A DNA stretch of 64,000 bases from JABJAG01 sp965222215. Lineage in GTDB: Bacteria > Pseudomonadota > Alphaproteobacteria > UBA6615. Within the stretch, counting starts at the first letter, position 1. Each line of letters begins with the position of its first letter. The translations under genes were made by a program, and so were the position numbers. This document shows, in pieces, positions 16,104-24,813 of the stretch. The DNA lies in NCBI GenBank assembly GCA_965222215.1, contig OZ244931.1:434001-498000 (forward strand), in the 5' to 3' direction. A model generated the notes under the pieces. It saw only the letters and a list, made by a program, of their open reading frames with translations. It had not been told where the DNA came from and ran no database searches.

Positions 16104-17006
16104 ATGGTCCGATCGAAAACAGACATGGTGAGCCTGGTCCGGCTTGCGGGAGGCGCGGCGATGGTCGCCGTCATGCTTCAGGCGGCGGGGCCGGCGGTGG
16201 CGCAGAGTGCGCCGGGCTGGTCGCCGGAGGTGAGCGAACGGCTGATGAAGCTTCCGGGCGATCACCTGCGTCGGGCCGTCGACAACGACTTCGCCCGTTC
16301 CCCGCTGGCCGAGCGCATGGCGGAGCTGGACGAGCAGGTCGCACTAAAGCGCGACACGCTCGGCGACCTGCAGCGCGCATCGGAACGCACGTCGAACCCC
16401 GAACTTCGCATCGAGATGCAGCACGAGTTCCTGAACGAAAAACGGAACTTCCTTCGCCTGATGCAGGAAAAACAGAATCTTCGCGAGCAGCGTGCGGCGA
16501 AGAAACTCGCTCTGTTCGAGGGGATGCTCGACCGCGTGACGCGCAAGCGCCGGGCGACCACGCCGCAGCAGGCAGCCATCGTCGCCAACCAAACGGCGGC
16601 CCGCGAGCGATTCGAATCAACCATGAGCAAGGTCGATGCACGGCTGTTGCAGACGGCCGTGACGTCGGAGAGCAGGTATGCCGCGGAGTACGCAAGGAAC
16701 GTGCACGCTGTCGAACAGCTCGTGACCGCCATCAACTCCCATCCGATGAACCAGGCACCGGTTATCGACGGGCAGACCGTGACCCGCGAGGAATATCTGC
16801 GCCAGCTCGTGGCGAGTGCCCAGGGTGAGCTCGCCATCGTCGGCCAGGAACGGATGATCCTCGGCCATATGGCGAAGCTCGTTTCGCTGGATGCGCTGGC
16901 GTTGGCCGAAGGCATTTCCGAGCAGACCGGCGAAACCGAAGTTGCCGCGCGCGCCGAGAACAACGACGCGCTGACCTCGTCCATCGACCTGTTCACCACA
17001 CGCTGA
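16104..17006 (+). CDS. Exported coiled-coil protein of unknown function
   Basis: This 300-residue protein has a signal peptide (about residues 1-34, ending VAQSAP). Long amphipathic helices run from residue 70 to 150 (ERMAELDEQVALKRDTLGDL onward) and again from 175 to 260. The composition suggests an extended alpha-helical periplasmic rod or adaptor. No catalytic motif is visible. GGAGAGAGGAGA precedes the ATG. It may span the periplasm in the envelope complex, an inference from position. Confidence 0.72.
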   Translation: MVRSKTDMVSLVRLAGGAAMVAVMLQAAGPAVAQSAPGWSPEVSERLMKLPGDHLRRAVDNDFARSPLAERMAELDEQVALKRDTLGDLQRASERTSNPELRIEMQHEFLNEKRNFLRLMQEKQNLREQRAAKKLALFEGMLDRVTRKRRATTPQQAAIVANQTAARERFESTMSKVDARLLQTAVTSESRYAAEYARNVHAVEQLVTAINSHPMNQAPVIDGQTVTREEYLRQLVASAQGELAIVGQERMILGHMAKLVSLDALALAEGISEQTGETEVAARAENNDALTSSIDLFTTR

Positions 17007-17017
17007 AGGAGAAAATC

Positions 17018-17413
17018 ATGACACGCGTGACTTTTAATCTGGCCGTCTATGCGATGGCCGCCGCGGCGCTCCTCTATGCCGGCGCGGCCAGCGCGGGGAC
17101 GCTCGAAAACATGGAACGCGAGCGTGCGATCCTGCTCGAGACGCTCCTGTCGGGCGATATCGAGAACCACGACCGGCAGGGCCGGATCGAAGTGGCGCGC
17201 ACGCGTCTTGTCGATCTGGAGCGCATGGTCATCCGCGACGAGACACTGATCGGTCAGAACAAACCCGCCGTGCGGGCCGCGTTCGACAACTACGACCTGA
17301 CGTTTCTCATTCACGCGTCGGTGGAGAAGAACCGGACGGTTGCCGACCACTGGCTGAGCGAACTGGGCATGACAACCCAGTCGATCATGAATGCGCGGGC
17401 CGGGCGCCGGTAG
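17018..17413 (+). CDS. Small exported helical protein of unknown function
   Basis: This 131-residue protein has a signal peptide ending GAASAG near residue 27. It then has two or three helices rich in Glu and Arg (ENMERERAILLETLL, RTRLVDLERMVI). There is no recognised family. AAGGAGAAAATC precedes the ATG. Its stop codon directly abuts the ATG of the ExbB-like gene, so translation is coupled and a physical link with that channel is likely. Confidence 0.72.
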   Translation: MTRVTFNLAVYAMAAAALLYAGAASAGTLENMERERAILLETLLSGDIENHDRQGRIEVARTRLVDLERMVIRDETLIGQNKPAVRAAFDNYDLTFLIHASVEKNRTVADHWLSELGMTTQSIMNARAGRR

Positions 17414-17950
17414 ATGCGCGCGCTTGTTCTGACGCTGGGTGCCGGATCGCGCGCCGCCAGCATGGTGCTCGGTGCTCTGGCTGTCGCGGCCGCCGCCCTG
17501 GCCCTGTTCGGCGCGGTCGACCTGCCGCAGGCCGCGAGCTGGACGTTCGACGTGCTCGGCGCCGGGTTCGTGGTCCTGCTGGCGTTGCTGGTGTTCGCGA
17601 CGGCATTCTGTGCGGTTCGCGTGCACGACTGCGAAGATGACCGCGACGTCTGCGACCACTGGTTCGCGGCGGGCACCCAGTCGGCAAACGGCGTCGCGAC
17701 CCTGGCGCTCACCTACACCCTGTTCGGCATCAGCCTCGGCATCGGCAGTCTGGCCGGGCAGGGGCTGACGCCGGAAACGGTCGAGAGCGTGATCCGAAAT
17801 CTCACGGCCAGTTTCAGCCTGGCCTTCATGACAACGGTGATCGGCTTGCCCCTGTCGGCGCTGCTGCGCGCGGCGCTCGTCGTGGTGCACGGACGCCGGT
17901 GCCTGGCGATCCGCGATGCGGGGTCGTCGCTCGAAAGGAGAAAGCCATGA
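17414..17950 (+). CDS. MotA/TolQ/ExbB-like proton-channel membrane protein
   Basis: This 178-residue protein has four predicted helices at about 17-36, 46-69, 92-113 and 132-158. The last two carry the ExbB/MotA pattern: TYTLFGISLGIGSLAG, then a loop, then SFSLAFMTTVIGLPLSA with the TT-x-x-G feature that MotA also has (VTTLYGIMLA in the MotA gene at 47883). It lacks the large cytoplasmic insert of ExbB. A short Cys-containing acidic loop (HDCEDDRDVCDH) joins helices 2 and 3. It likely partners the ExbD-like and TonB-like products nearby. The assignment rests on pattern similarity. Confidence 0.6.
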   Translation: MRALVLTLGAGSRAASMVLGALAVAAAALALFGAVDLPQAASWTFDVLGAGFVVLLALLVFATAFCAVRVHDCEDDRDVCDHWFAAGTQSANGVATLALTYTLFGISLGIGSLAGQGLTPETVESVIRNLTASFSLAFMTTVIGLPLSALLRAALVVVHGRRCLAIRDAGSSLERRKP

Positions 17951-18486
17951 AATTCATCCTGTTCAATCTCGTGGTGACGGGGGCGCTCGTGTTCCTCGTC
18001 CTCGACAAGGAAGGTGCGTCGGTCGAAATGCCAGTCAACCTGCCGGGGCCGGCGGAGCTCGCCGAGCGGGTGGAAGGCCTGTTCGACGACGAGACGGACA
18101 AGTCGGAGCCCGCGCCCGTATTTACCAACACCGCGCCGGTCGAGGCTGTCCTGGGTGACGATCTTGCGCCTAAAGCGAAGTCTTCCACGCCGGCTGAAGT
18201 GGTGGTGGAGGAAATTCTGCCGCTGGCGCCGGTCGAGGAAGCCCCCGAGCCCGCAAAGGCACCCGCGAAGCCGCCGGTGCTGGTCGCGGAAGTGGCGCCG
18301 CCGCCTGGACTGGCGCCCGACGTGGCGAAACGGCGTGCGGAAGTACTGGGTGTGCCTAAGCCGGCCGTTCGACCGGCAACCTCCCTCAGTGCAGGCGCGA
18401 GGGAATCCCTTACGGAACGCCGCCTCAAGCTCGAGAGCCTCGCCGAGGAGATGGAGCTGATGTCCGCCGGGGCGGCCATCCGGTGA
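17947..18486 (+). CDS. Membrane-anchored Pro/Ala/Glu-rich protein
   Basis: This 179-residue protein has one N-terminal membrane helix (residues 1-20), then an extended acidic, Pro- and Ala-rich linker to about residue 125, and a basic helical C-terminus (ARESLTERRLKLESLAEEME). The ATG at 17947 overlaps the ExbB-like stop (ATGA) and has AAAGGAGAAA upstream; an earlier open start at 17899 lies inside the previous gene. The architecture suggests a periplasmic tether. No family is recognised. Confidence 0.7.
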   Translation: MKFILFNLVVTGALVFLVLDKEGASVEMPVNLPGPAELAERVEGLFDDETDKSEPAPVFTNTAPVEAVLGDDLAPKAKSSTPAEVVVEEILPLAPVEEAPEPAKAPAKPPVLVAEVAPPPGLAPDVAKRRAEVLGVPKPAVRPATSLSAGARESLTERRLKLESLAEEMELMSAGAAIR

Positions 18487-19436
18487 ACCGGCGGCGCGGG
18501 GAGAGGATCGCGGCGACGGTCTCGCTGGCGATCACCCTGATCCTGGGCTGGGTCGTGGTGTCGGCCGTAGTGTGGCGTCATACGGCGGATGCCGAGACGC
18601 CGCGCCCGGTTCCCCAAACGAAGCTCAGAGCTGCACCGGAGGCGGCACCGAAGCCGAAGTCCGACCTCCATGATCCGGTGACTTTGCCGCCGCCTCCGGT
18701 GCGGCCCATACCCGAACCGTCTCCCCAGCCCGCTGAGGCCCCGTCCTCTGTTGCGGAAGAAACGCCGGCGCCGCGAGCCGCACCGCGCGCGTTGGCGCCC
18801 GCCGCGACGCTGAAGGAACCTGAATCCGAATCGGTCGCGACCGCGGCCGTGGCGCCGGCTCCTGCGGCACCCATCCAGCTGGAACCCTTGTCACCCGACC
18901 GGGAAACAGTGCGCGACGGGCGCGCGCTGCTGAAGCTGCTGGAACGCGGCGAGGGACCGGATATCGAGATTGCCTGGCCGGGGGACACGCGTGCGCGTGC
19001 GCGCCTCTATGAAGTATTCGAATCATGTTTCGGGATGCAAAGCGTGGTCGTTTCGACAGATGGCCGGATGTATGTCGCCGACGCGCCGTCCGGCGAAGCC
19101 TGGCGGCCCGACCCTGATCGGGTGAGCGGCTACGCCCGCCAGCCGCGTGGTGCCCTGCCGGCCGGAGAGCGCGCGCGCGTGGCCGCGATCCGAAATCGTC
19201 ATGGGCTATCGGGCGGGCGCGTGATCCGGGTTTTTCCCCGGCACGTGGACGCGATGCTGCTGGGCGCGCTGGGCGCCGTGGCGACCGAGGATTACCGCTC
19301 CGGAAATAGCTTCAGGGCCGTGTACCGGATCGTTCCGGGCGGCGTGCGCGTGAGCGATATAGAAGTGAATGGCAATCCCGTCAGCCAGCCGATTCTGCTC
19401 GGCGGTGACTGCGGTAGGAGCAATTTGCGCGGCTAG
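18483..19436 (+). CDS. TonB-like membrane-anchored protein with Pro-rich linker
   Basis: This 317-residue protein starts at a GTG overlapping the previous stop (GTGA). It has one membrane helix at residues 11-30, a Pro/Ala/Glu-rich linker over 38-135 and a globular C-terminal domain over 140-317 with two Cys (ESCFGMQ and GGDCGRS). The organisation is that of TonB or TolA: anchor, periplasm-spanning linker and outer-membrane contact domain. The C-terminal sequence does not match the TonB domain that I know. Together with the ExbB-like and ExbD-like genes it could transmit force. Confidence 0.65.
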   Translation: MNRRRGERIAATVSLAITLILGWVVVSAVVWRHTADAETPRPVPQTKLRAAPEAAPKPKSDLHDPVTLPPPPVRPIPEPSPQPAEAPSSVAEETPAPRAAPRALAPAATLKEPESESVATAAVAPAPAAPIQLEPLSPDRETVRDGRALLKLLERGEGPDIEIAWPGDTRARARLYEVFESCFGMQSVVVSTDGRMYVADAPSGEAWRPDPDRVSGYARQPRGALPAGERARVAAIRNRHGLSGGRVIRVFPRHVDAMLLGALGAVATEDYRSGNSFRAVYRIVPGGVRVSDIEVNGNPVSQPILLGGDCGRSNLRG

Positions 19437-19849
19437 CGGAAGCTGAAGCCTGACGAGCGCGAGCGCGTGCCGTAAGTGGCAGTCGTGGATTCCTCGTTCG
19501 AGTCCAGCGGGACGAGGTTCAGTTCGACAACTGTTTCAGGACGACGCGGCGTGTGCCGGTTGTATCGAATGAACAGGTTTTCCAGGAATCCGCCCGTTAC
19601 GACGGCGGAGGCGGCCTTGTAGCCTTCTTTCGTGCAGACGATGCCGACATCCTCTCCGATGGAGGTCATCGTCATATCCATCGGGGTCAGTTCCGATGCT
19701 TCCGTGATCACGCCATGGCGTTCGAAATAGCACTCCGCGCCGCGCGGGTCGGTCACGATCCGCAGGCGATAGGTCGACCACTCGCGACCGTGGGTGCATG
19801 CCACCAGAATCAGGCTGGCGAGAGCGAGTAAGGCGAAAGAACGGTACAT
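19433..19849 (-). CDS. Lipoprotein of unknown function (PEGA-like)
   Basis: This 138-residue protein has a signal peptide with lipobox LVAC at about residue 18. A small beta-domain reads LRIVTDPRGAECYFERHG, resembling PEGA-type surface lipoproteins that begin with a TxPxGA motif. It is on the minus strand and its end overlaps the end of the TonB-like gene by 4 bases. It may be an outer-membrane partner of the envelope complex, or an unrelated neighbour. Confidence 0.7.
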   Translation of the reverse strand: MYRSFALLALASLILVACTHGREWSTYRLRIVTDPRGAECYFERHGVITEASELTPMDMTMTSIGEDVGIVCTKEGYKAASAVVTGGFLENLFIRYNRHTPRRPETVVELNLVPLDSNEESTTATYGTRSRSSGFSFR

Positions 19850-19906
19850 GTATTTTCCGCGCTATCCTTGGGTGCCCCGGGCACTCCGGAGCGGTACGAT
19901 TGCGTT

Positions 19907-20854
19907 TTAACCGGCGACAACCGGATTTGAAAGTGTGCCGACGCCTTCCAGGGTCACTTCGGCATGATCGCCCGGCTTCATGAAGACCATCGGATCGCGC
20001 CCGACGCCGACCCCGGCGGGCGAACCGGTGCTCACGATATCGCCCGGCTCGAACCGGTACCACTGGGAAAAATACGACACGATCTGGGGAATATTGAAGA
20101 TCAGGTCGTCCGTACGCGTGGACTGCATCACCTCGCCGTTCAGACGGAATTCCAGGAGCAGATCGTGCGGATCGTCGATCTCGTCGGCGGTGGCGATAAC
20201 GGGGCCGCAGGGTGTGAATGTCGGCAGCTGCTTGCCCATGATGTTGCGTTCCCAGGCGAGGATCGCGGGGAAGGGCTCGCTCGCCGTGAAAACGTCGCTC
20301 ACCCAGTCGCGCGCGGACACGTCGTTGGCGATGGTGTAGCCCGCGACGTAGTCCATCGCATCGGCCTCGTCGACGTTGTGGCAGGTCCGCCCGAACACGA
20401 AGCAGAACTCGCCTTCGTAGTCGACCATGTCGGGGCAGTGCGGCGGCACGACGATGGGCTTTCCCGAACCCGTCAGGGACGAAATGGTTTTCGTGAAGGC
20501 CGACGGAAACTTCGGCGCCGGCGTGCCCTCCATCTCCGCCAGGTGCCGGTGGTAGTTCATGCCGACGGATAGGATCATGTTCGGTCGGGGAATGGGGGCC
20601 AGCAGGTCCGCATCTTCCAGTTTGACCAGCGCGCCGGCCTGGCGAAGGTCGTCCTTCGAGGCATCCGACAGACCGTCGAGCGCATCCAGCGCCCGCGCGA
20701 CAGCGTTCATAGCGGCTTCGTTGCCCAGAATACGATGAACGGCTTCCGGCGCGTCGTTCGCAAGGTCCGAGGCGACGAGATCGAGAAGCTCGCCGCCCTC
20801 GGTGAGGGCCGCCGCGTGGCCGAGACCGCCGGTGTCGAGCGTTGCGAGTTTCAT
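19907..20854 (-). CDS. Fumarylacetoacetate hydrolase (FAH) family protein
   Basis: This 315-residue protein has the FAH fold. The metal-binding acidic residues are visible as Glu in DYEGEFCFVFG and Asp in GYTIANDVSARDW, with the following SDVFTASEPFPAILAWERN region. Family members hydrolyse or decarboxylate 2,4-diketo acids such as fumarylpyruvate in aromatic or amino-acid breakdown. It is divergent from the amidase at 20944 with 89 bases between them. Its substrate is unknown. Confidence 0.88.
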   Translation of the reverse strand: MKLATLDTGGLGHAAALTEGGELLDLVASDLANDAPEAVHRILGNEAAMNAVARALDALDGLSDASKDDLRQAGALVKLEDADLLAPIPRPNMILSVGMNYHRHLAEMEGTPAPKFPSAFTKTISSLTGSGKPIVVPPHCPDMVDYEGEFCFVFGRTCHNVDEADAMDYVAGYTIANDVSARDWVSDVFTASEPFPAILAWERNIMGKQLPTFTPCGPVIATADEIDDPHDLLLEFRLNGEVMQSTRTDDLIFNIPQIVSYFSQWYRFEPGDIVSTGSPAGVGVGRDPMVFMKPGDHAEVTLEGVGTLSNPVVAG

Positions 20855-20943
20855 GAAAGGCTCCGCCGTTCGGGTTGGGTCCGCAATTCTGCATGTCCAT
20901 TGCCGGATATGCTAGCGTCGGCGCCGCATTTCAGGGGGTGGCC

Positions 20944-22266
20944 ATGAGCCAGAAAGACGGAAATTCCTACGCGGCATCGCCGGGGAGCGTTGTCGATATC
21001 GCCATGCGCATTCGCGCGGGCGAGACCACGCCGAACGATGTCGTGCAGGCGTGTCTCGACCGGATCGGCGAAGTCGACGAGGCGGTCCAGGCCTGGGTAT
21101 CGGTGGATGAGGCCGGCGCGGTGACCGAGGCCAGAGACATGACCCGTGAGGCCGCAAGCGGCGAGTTTCGTGGACCCCTGCACGGCGTCCCCGTTGCCAT
21201 CAAGGATATCTGCGACGTCGTGGGATGGCCCACGCGCTGCAACAGCAAGACCCGCGCGAACGCGCCCGAGGCCACGGCGGATGCGGATATCGTCGCCAGC
21301 CTGCGCCACGCGGGCGCGATCATCCTCGGCAAGACGCACACGACGGAGTTTGCCTATTACGACCCATCCCCGGCGCGCAATCCGCATAACATCAACCACA
21401 CGCCTGGCGGTTCGAGCAGCGGGTCGGGCGCTGCTGTTGGCGGCGGCATGGTGCCGGCGGCCGTGGGCACGCAGACGGTCGCGTCGGTCAACCGGCCCGC
21501 GTCCTACTGCGGTATTTCGGCCTTCAAGCCGTCGACCCGCAGCCTGAGCCCGTACGGCATCGCGCCGCTGGCCCCCATGTACGACACGCCCGGTGTCTAC
21601 GGCTGGACAGTCGCGGACGCTGTCGCTGTCTATGACGCGGTCTGCGCACCCCATGCGCGCATGCTGTCGGCGGATCCGGCGATGGCCCGGGTCGTCGTGC
21701 TGGATGACCCGTTTCTCGGCGAGGCGAGCGATGAAGTGATCTCCGCGCGCGAAGATGTGGCCGCGCGTCTGCGAGATACAGGGCACACGGTGGAGCGCGT
21801 GGAGTCTCCGGTCTCCATGGAGGACCTGAACGAGTTGCAGGGCCACACCACCGTCTACGAGTTGGCGCGTGTGCATGCGAGCCTGCTGGAGTTTCCCGAG
21901 GACCAGGTGGGTTCGGTCTTGCGCCAGGCGGTGATCGACGGCAGTGAGATTTCCGACGAGGTCTACCGGCAGGAACGCGCGGCTATCGATGCGATGCGCG
22001 CGGCCTTCTACCAGGCAATCCGCCCGACGGACATCGTGCTCTGGCCGGCCGTGCCCGAGACCGCGCCGGAAGGTCTCGAATGGACCGGCGACCGCCGCTA
22101 TATCGCCGCCTGGACGGCGCTCGGCGGCCCGGTCGTCTCGCTGCCGTCGGGGATGAGCGAGGCGGGCCTGCCGATCGGAATGTTGCTGGCCGGCGCGCCG
22201 GGCTTCGACCGCTACATGGTGCAGGTCGCGCCGGCGCTGGCCGACGCGGTACCGCAGACGAGCTAA
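20944..22266 (+). CDS. Amidase signature (AS) family protein
   Basis: This 440-residue amidase has Lys87 in VAIKDICD, the cis-serine Ser157 in TPGGSSSGSG and the nucleophile Ser181 at the expected 24-residue spacing. The usual GGSIR around the nucleophile reads VASVNR here, so two oxyanion-loop glycines are replaced. The start is the ATG at 20944; the frame is open to 20875 but the conserved sequence begins later. It hydrolyses an amide to acid and ammonia. The double-YciI gene follows 15 bases later. Confidence 0.87.
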   Translation: MSQKDGNSYAASPGSVVDIAMRIRAGETTPNDVVQACLDRIGEVDEAVQAWVSVDEAGAVTEARDMTREAASGEFRGPLHGVPVAIKDICDVVGWPTRCNSKTRANAPEATADADIVASLRHAGAIILGKTHTTEFAYYDPSPARNPHNINHTPGGSSSGSGAAVGGGMVPAAVGTQTVASVNRPASYCGISAFKPSTRSLSPYGIAPLAPMYDTPGVYGWTVADAVAVYDAVCAPHARMLSADPAMARVVVLDDPFLGEASDEVISAREDVAARLRDTGHTVERVESPVSMEDLNELQGHTTVYELARVHASLLEFPEDQVGSVLRQAVIDGSEISDEVYRQERAAIDAMRAAFYQAIRPTDIVLWPAVPETAPEGLEWTGDRRYIAAWTALGGPVVSLPSGMSEAGLPIGMLLAGAPGFDRYMVQVAPALADAVPQTS

Positions 22267-22281
22267 GCGGAGGAACCATAA

Positions 22282-22866
22282 ATGGAATGGATGGTGAAGT
22301 GCGTGTCCAGGCCGGACATGGTCGAGCGCCGTGCGGCGACACTCGAAGATCACAAACGGCATCTGGATAAGTTCAAGGCCGAGACCTGGTTCTCCGGCCC
22401 GATGCAGGTCGGTGACGGGTCGAATGCCAACGGCAGCTTCCGGGTGATCGACTTTCCGACGCGCGACGAGACGCGCACCTATATCGACACCGACCCCTAC
22501 ACGACCGCGGATATTTTCCGCTCGATCGATATCGAGCGCGTGGTGCCCTTCACGGATGTGCGCCAGCGCGACTATCGTCAGACCGGGGGCAACGCGCAGT
22601 TCATCGTCATCTCGCGCACCGACCCGCGCCCGGTCGAGGACGCGCCGAACGCCGACATGGCGGAGTTTCTGAACGCTCATCGTGACGGCCTGGTATTCGC
22701 GGGTATGCTGGCTGACGACACGGGCGAGATAGGCCTCGGTGCCCTCTACATCCTCGACGTTGCCGACCGCGCGGCGGCGGATACGTTTGTGAATGCCGAA
22801 CCCTTGTCACGCGGCCCCGACGGCCGCAGTCTCACCATCGAACGCTGGCGCTTCGGCCACGTCTAG
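22282..22866 (+). CDS. Tandem YciI-like domain protein
   Basis: This 194-residue protein contains two YCII-type alpha/beta-barrel units in one chain. Unit one covers residues 1-90 (VKCVSRPDMVERRAATLEDHK, then WFSGPMQ) and unit two covers 105-194 (FIVISRTDPR, then RDGLVFAGMLADD). Single YciI proteins are about 95 residues and dimeric, so this is a covalent dimer. YCII domains resemble muconolactone isomerase. It lies between an amidase and a thiolase, 24 bases before the latter. Confidence 0.8.
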   Translation: MEWMVKCVSRPDMVERRAATLEDHKRHLDKFKAETWFSGPMQVGDGSNANGSFRVIDFPTRDETRTYIDTDPYTTADIFRSIDIERVVPFTDVRQRDYRQTGGNAQFIVISRTDPRPVEDAPNADMAEFLNAHRDGLVFAGMLADDTGEIGLGALYILDVADRAAADTFVNAEPLSRGPDGRSLTIERWRFGHV

Positions 22867-22890
22867 GCCGCGCCGAACCGGAGAAGTCCC

Positions 22891-24072
22891 ATGAGCAGTG
22901 CCGTCATCGTATCCACCGCCCGCACACCGATCGGCAAGGCCTATCGCGGCAGTTACAACGCGACGACGCCCGCCAAGCTCGGTGGGATCGCGATCTCGAA
23001 CGCGGTTGCGCGCGCCGGGGTCGACCCGGCGGAGGTCGAGGACGTGCTCATGGGCTGCGCGATGCCCGAGGGTGCGACGGGACAGAATTTCGCGCGCCAC
23101 GCGGCATTGTATGCCGGTCTCCCTGTGACCACAGGTGCGGCAACGATCAACCGCTTCTGTTCGTCGGGGCTGCAGTCCATCGCCTCCGCAGCCAATCGCG
23201 TGGTGATGGACAAGGTGCCGGTGATGGTCGCGGGCGGGATCGAATCGATCAGCGCCCTGCCGCCGGAGCACCAGGCCGATATGCGGGTCGAGGACGAACA
23301 TGTGCGCGAGGTCAAACCCGAGATCTACATGGTGATGCTCGATACGGCCGAGACCGTCGCGAAGCGATATGACGTCAGCCGCGATGCCCAGGACGAATAC
23401 GCGCTGTCGAGCCAGATGCGCACGGCGGCCGCCCAGCAGGCGGGCAAGTTCGACGACGAGATCGTTGCCGTCGAGACGACCATGAAAGTGAAGAACCGCG
23501 TGACCGGCGAGATCAGTGAAAAAGACGTCGTGATCGAGCGGGACGAGTGCAACCGGCCGTCCACCAATGCCGAGAGCCTGGCGTCACTCGACGCGGTGCG
23601 TGACGGCGGATCGGTGACGGCGGGCAACGCCAGCCAGCTTTCCGACGGCGCGAGCGCCTGCGTGGTGATGGACGAGAAGCTCGCCGAGCAGCGCGGGCTG
23701 GAACCCCTCGGGCGTTTCATGGGCCTTGCGGTGTCGGGTTGCGAGCCTGACGAGATGGGTATCGGCCCGGTGTTCGCCGTCCCGCGCCTGCTGGAACGCC
23801 ACGGCCTGACGGTCGACGATATCGACTTGTGGGAACTGAACGAGGCCTTCGCCGTCCAGGCGCTCTACTGCCGCGACAAGCTCGGGATCGACCCGGATAG
23901 GTACAACGTCGACGGCGGTTCGATTTCCATCGGCCATCCCTACGGCATGAGTGGCAACCGCATGACCGGCCATGCCCTGATCGAGGGTCACCGCCGGGGT
24001 GCGAAGAACGCTGTCGTTACCATGTGCGTGGGCGGCGGCATGGGCGTCGCCGGTCTGTTCGAGGTGTTCTAG
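22891..24072 (+). CDS. Acetyl-CoA C-acyltransferase (thiolase)
   Basis: This 393-residue thiolase has the acyl-carrying Cys in INRFCSSGLQSIA near residue 90, the His in GHPYGMSGNRM near residue 349 and the second Cys in TMCVGGGMG near residue 379. It cleaves 3-ketoacyl-CoA or condenses acyl-CoAs. GGAGAAGTCCC precedes the ATG. It ends the amidase-YciI-thiolase run and probably releases acetyl-CoA or propionyl-CoA from the ring-opened product. Confidence 0.93.
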   Translation: MSSAVIVSTARTPIGKAYRGSYNATTPAKLGGIAISNAVARAGVDPAEVEDVLMGCAMPEGATGQNFARHAALYAGLPVTTGAATINRFCSSGLQSIASAANRVVMDKVPVMVAGGIESISALPPEHQADMRVEDEHVREVKPEIYMVMLDTAETVAKRYDVSRDAQDEYALSSQMRTAAAQQAGKFDDEIVAVETTMKVKNRVTGEISEKDVVIERDECNRPSTNAESLASLDAVRDGGSVTAGNASQLSDGASACVVMDEKLAEQRGLEPLGRFMGLAVSGCEPDEMGIGPVFAVPRLLERHGLTVDDIDLWELNEAFAVQALYCRDKLGIDPDRYNVDGGSISIGHPYGMSGNRMTGHALIEGHRRGAKNAVVTMCVGGGMGVAGLFEVF

Positions 24073-24084
24073 GGGTTGCTCGAC

Positions 24085-24162
24085 CGTCATTGCGAGGCGC
24101 GAAGCGCCGCGGCAATCCAGAGGTTCCGCTCTGGATTGCTTCGCCTTCGGCTCGCAATGTCG
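24085..24162. repeat. Palindromic intergenic repeat, copy 3
   Basis: It begins CCGTCATTGCGAGGCGCGAA and ends in CTCGCAATGTCGG, with inner arms GCAATCCAGAGG and CCGCTCTGGATTGC. It lies between the convergent thiolase and CMD genes. Confidence 0.87.
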
Positions 24163-24182
24163 GGATATCTGTCGGTCCCGGG

Positions 24183-24734
24183 TTACCCGTCGCCGAAGCT
24201 GGGGCGTTCGCCGTCGGGTGGGACGATCTCGAACGTGTTGAGCGCCATCGCCACGCCGGTGTAGTGGCCGATGATCCCCATCAGCTCGACGATCCCGTCC
24301 TCGCCAAGGCGATCACGCATATCGGCGTACATCGCGTCGTCGACCCGACTGGTATGCAGCAGGGATAGGACGAACGCGTAGACAGCGGCTTCGGTCTCGT
24401 CGGAGAAGTCCGGGTCGCCGCCCGTTTCCAGCGTCGCCACCACCTCTTCGGACACACCCTCGCGGATCGCGATGGGGGCGTGGGCAAACCACTCGAACTC
24501 GGCGCGCCAGTGACGGCCGACGACGAGGATAGCGAGTTCGCGAATGTTGCCGGGCAGCCGCGCGGCAAAGCGCAGGTAGTGGCCCATGCGCTCGACGCCT
24601 TCGCAAACCCCGGCGTGCAGGAGAAACGCGTGGTAGGGCCCGCGCACCTGTCCGCGCGGTCCTCCGGCGATTCGGTCGTAGATGGTTTTCTGGTCCGGCT
24701 CGAGATTGTCCGGATCAATCGGCGATATGCGCAT
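24183..24734 (-). CDS. Carboxymuconolactone decarboxylase (CMD)/AhpD-like family protein
   Basis: This 183-residue protein has the helical CMD core: ELAILVVGRHWRAEFEWFAHAPIA, with Glu and His of the E-x-x-W-x-x-H pattern. The AhpD CxxC redox pair is absent, so peroxidase activity is unlikely and the decarboxylase or lactone type is more probable. It converges on the thiolase with copy 3 of the repeat between them. It may belong to the same catabolic island. Confidence 0.83.
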   Translation of the reverse strand: MRISPIDPDNLEPDQKTIYDRIAGGPRGQVRGPYHAFLLHAGVCEGVERMGHYLRFAARLPGNIRELAILVVGRHWRAEFEWFAHAPIAIREGVSEEVVATLETGGDPDFSDETEAAVYAFVLSLLHTSRVDDAMYADMRDRLGEDGIVELMGIIGHYTGVAMALNTFEIVPPDGERPSFGDG

Positions 24735-24813
24735 CGGTTTCCCCCGCGAAACGAGTTAGTGGTTCGCCGGCAGCATATCGGGTCAATGCAGTGGTGTAAG
24801 CCCTGTAGCGGGA

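Noticed and set aside
20851..22680. 609-codon minus-strand frame opposite the amidase and YciI genes
   Set aside because: Antisense to a gene with the intact amidase catalytic triad, with no domain of its own.
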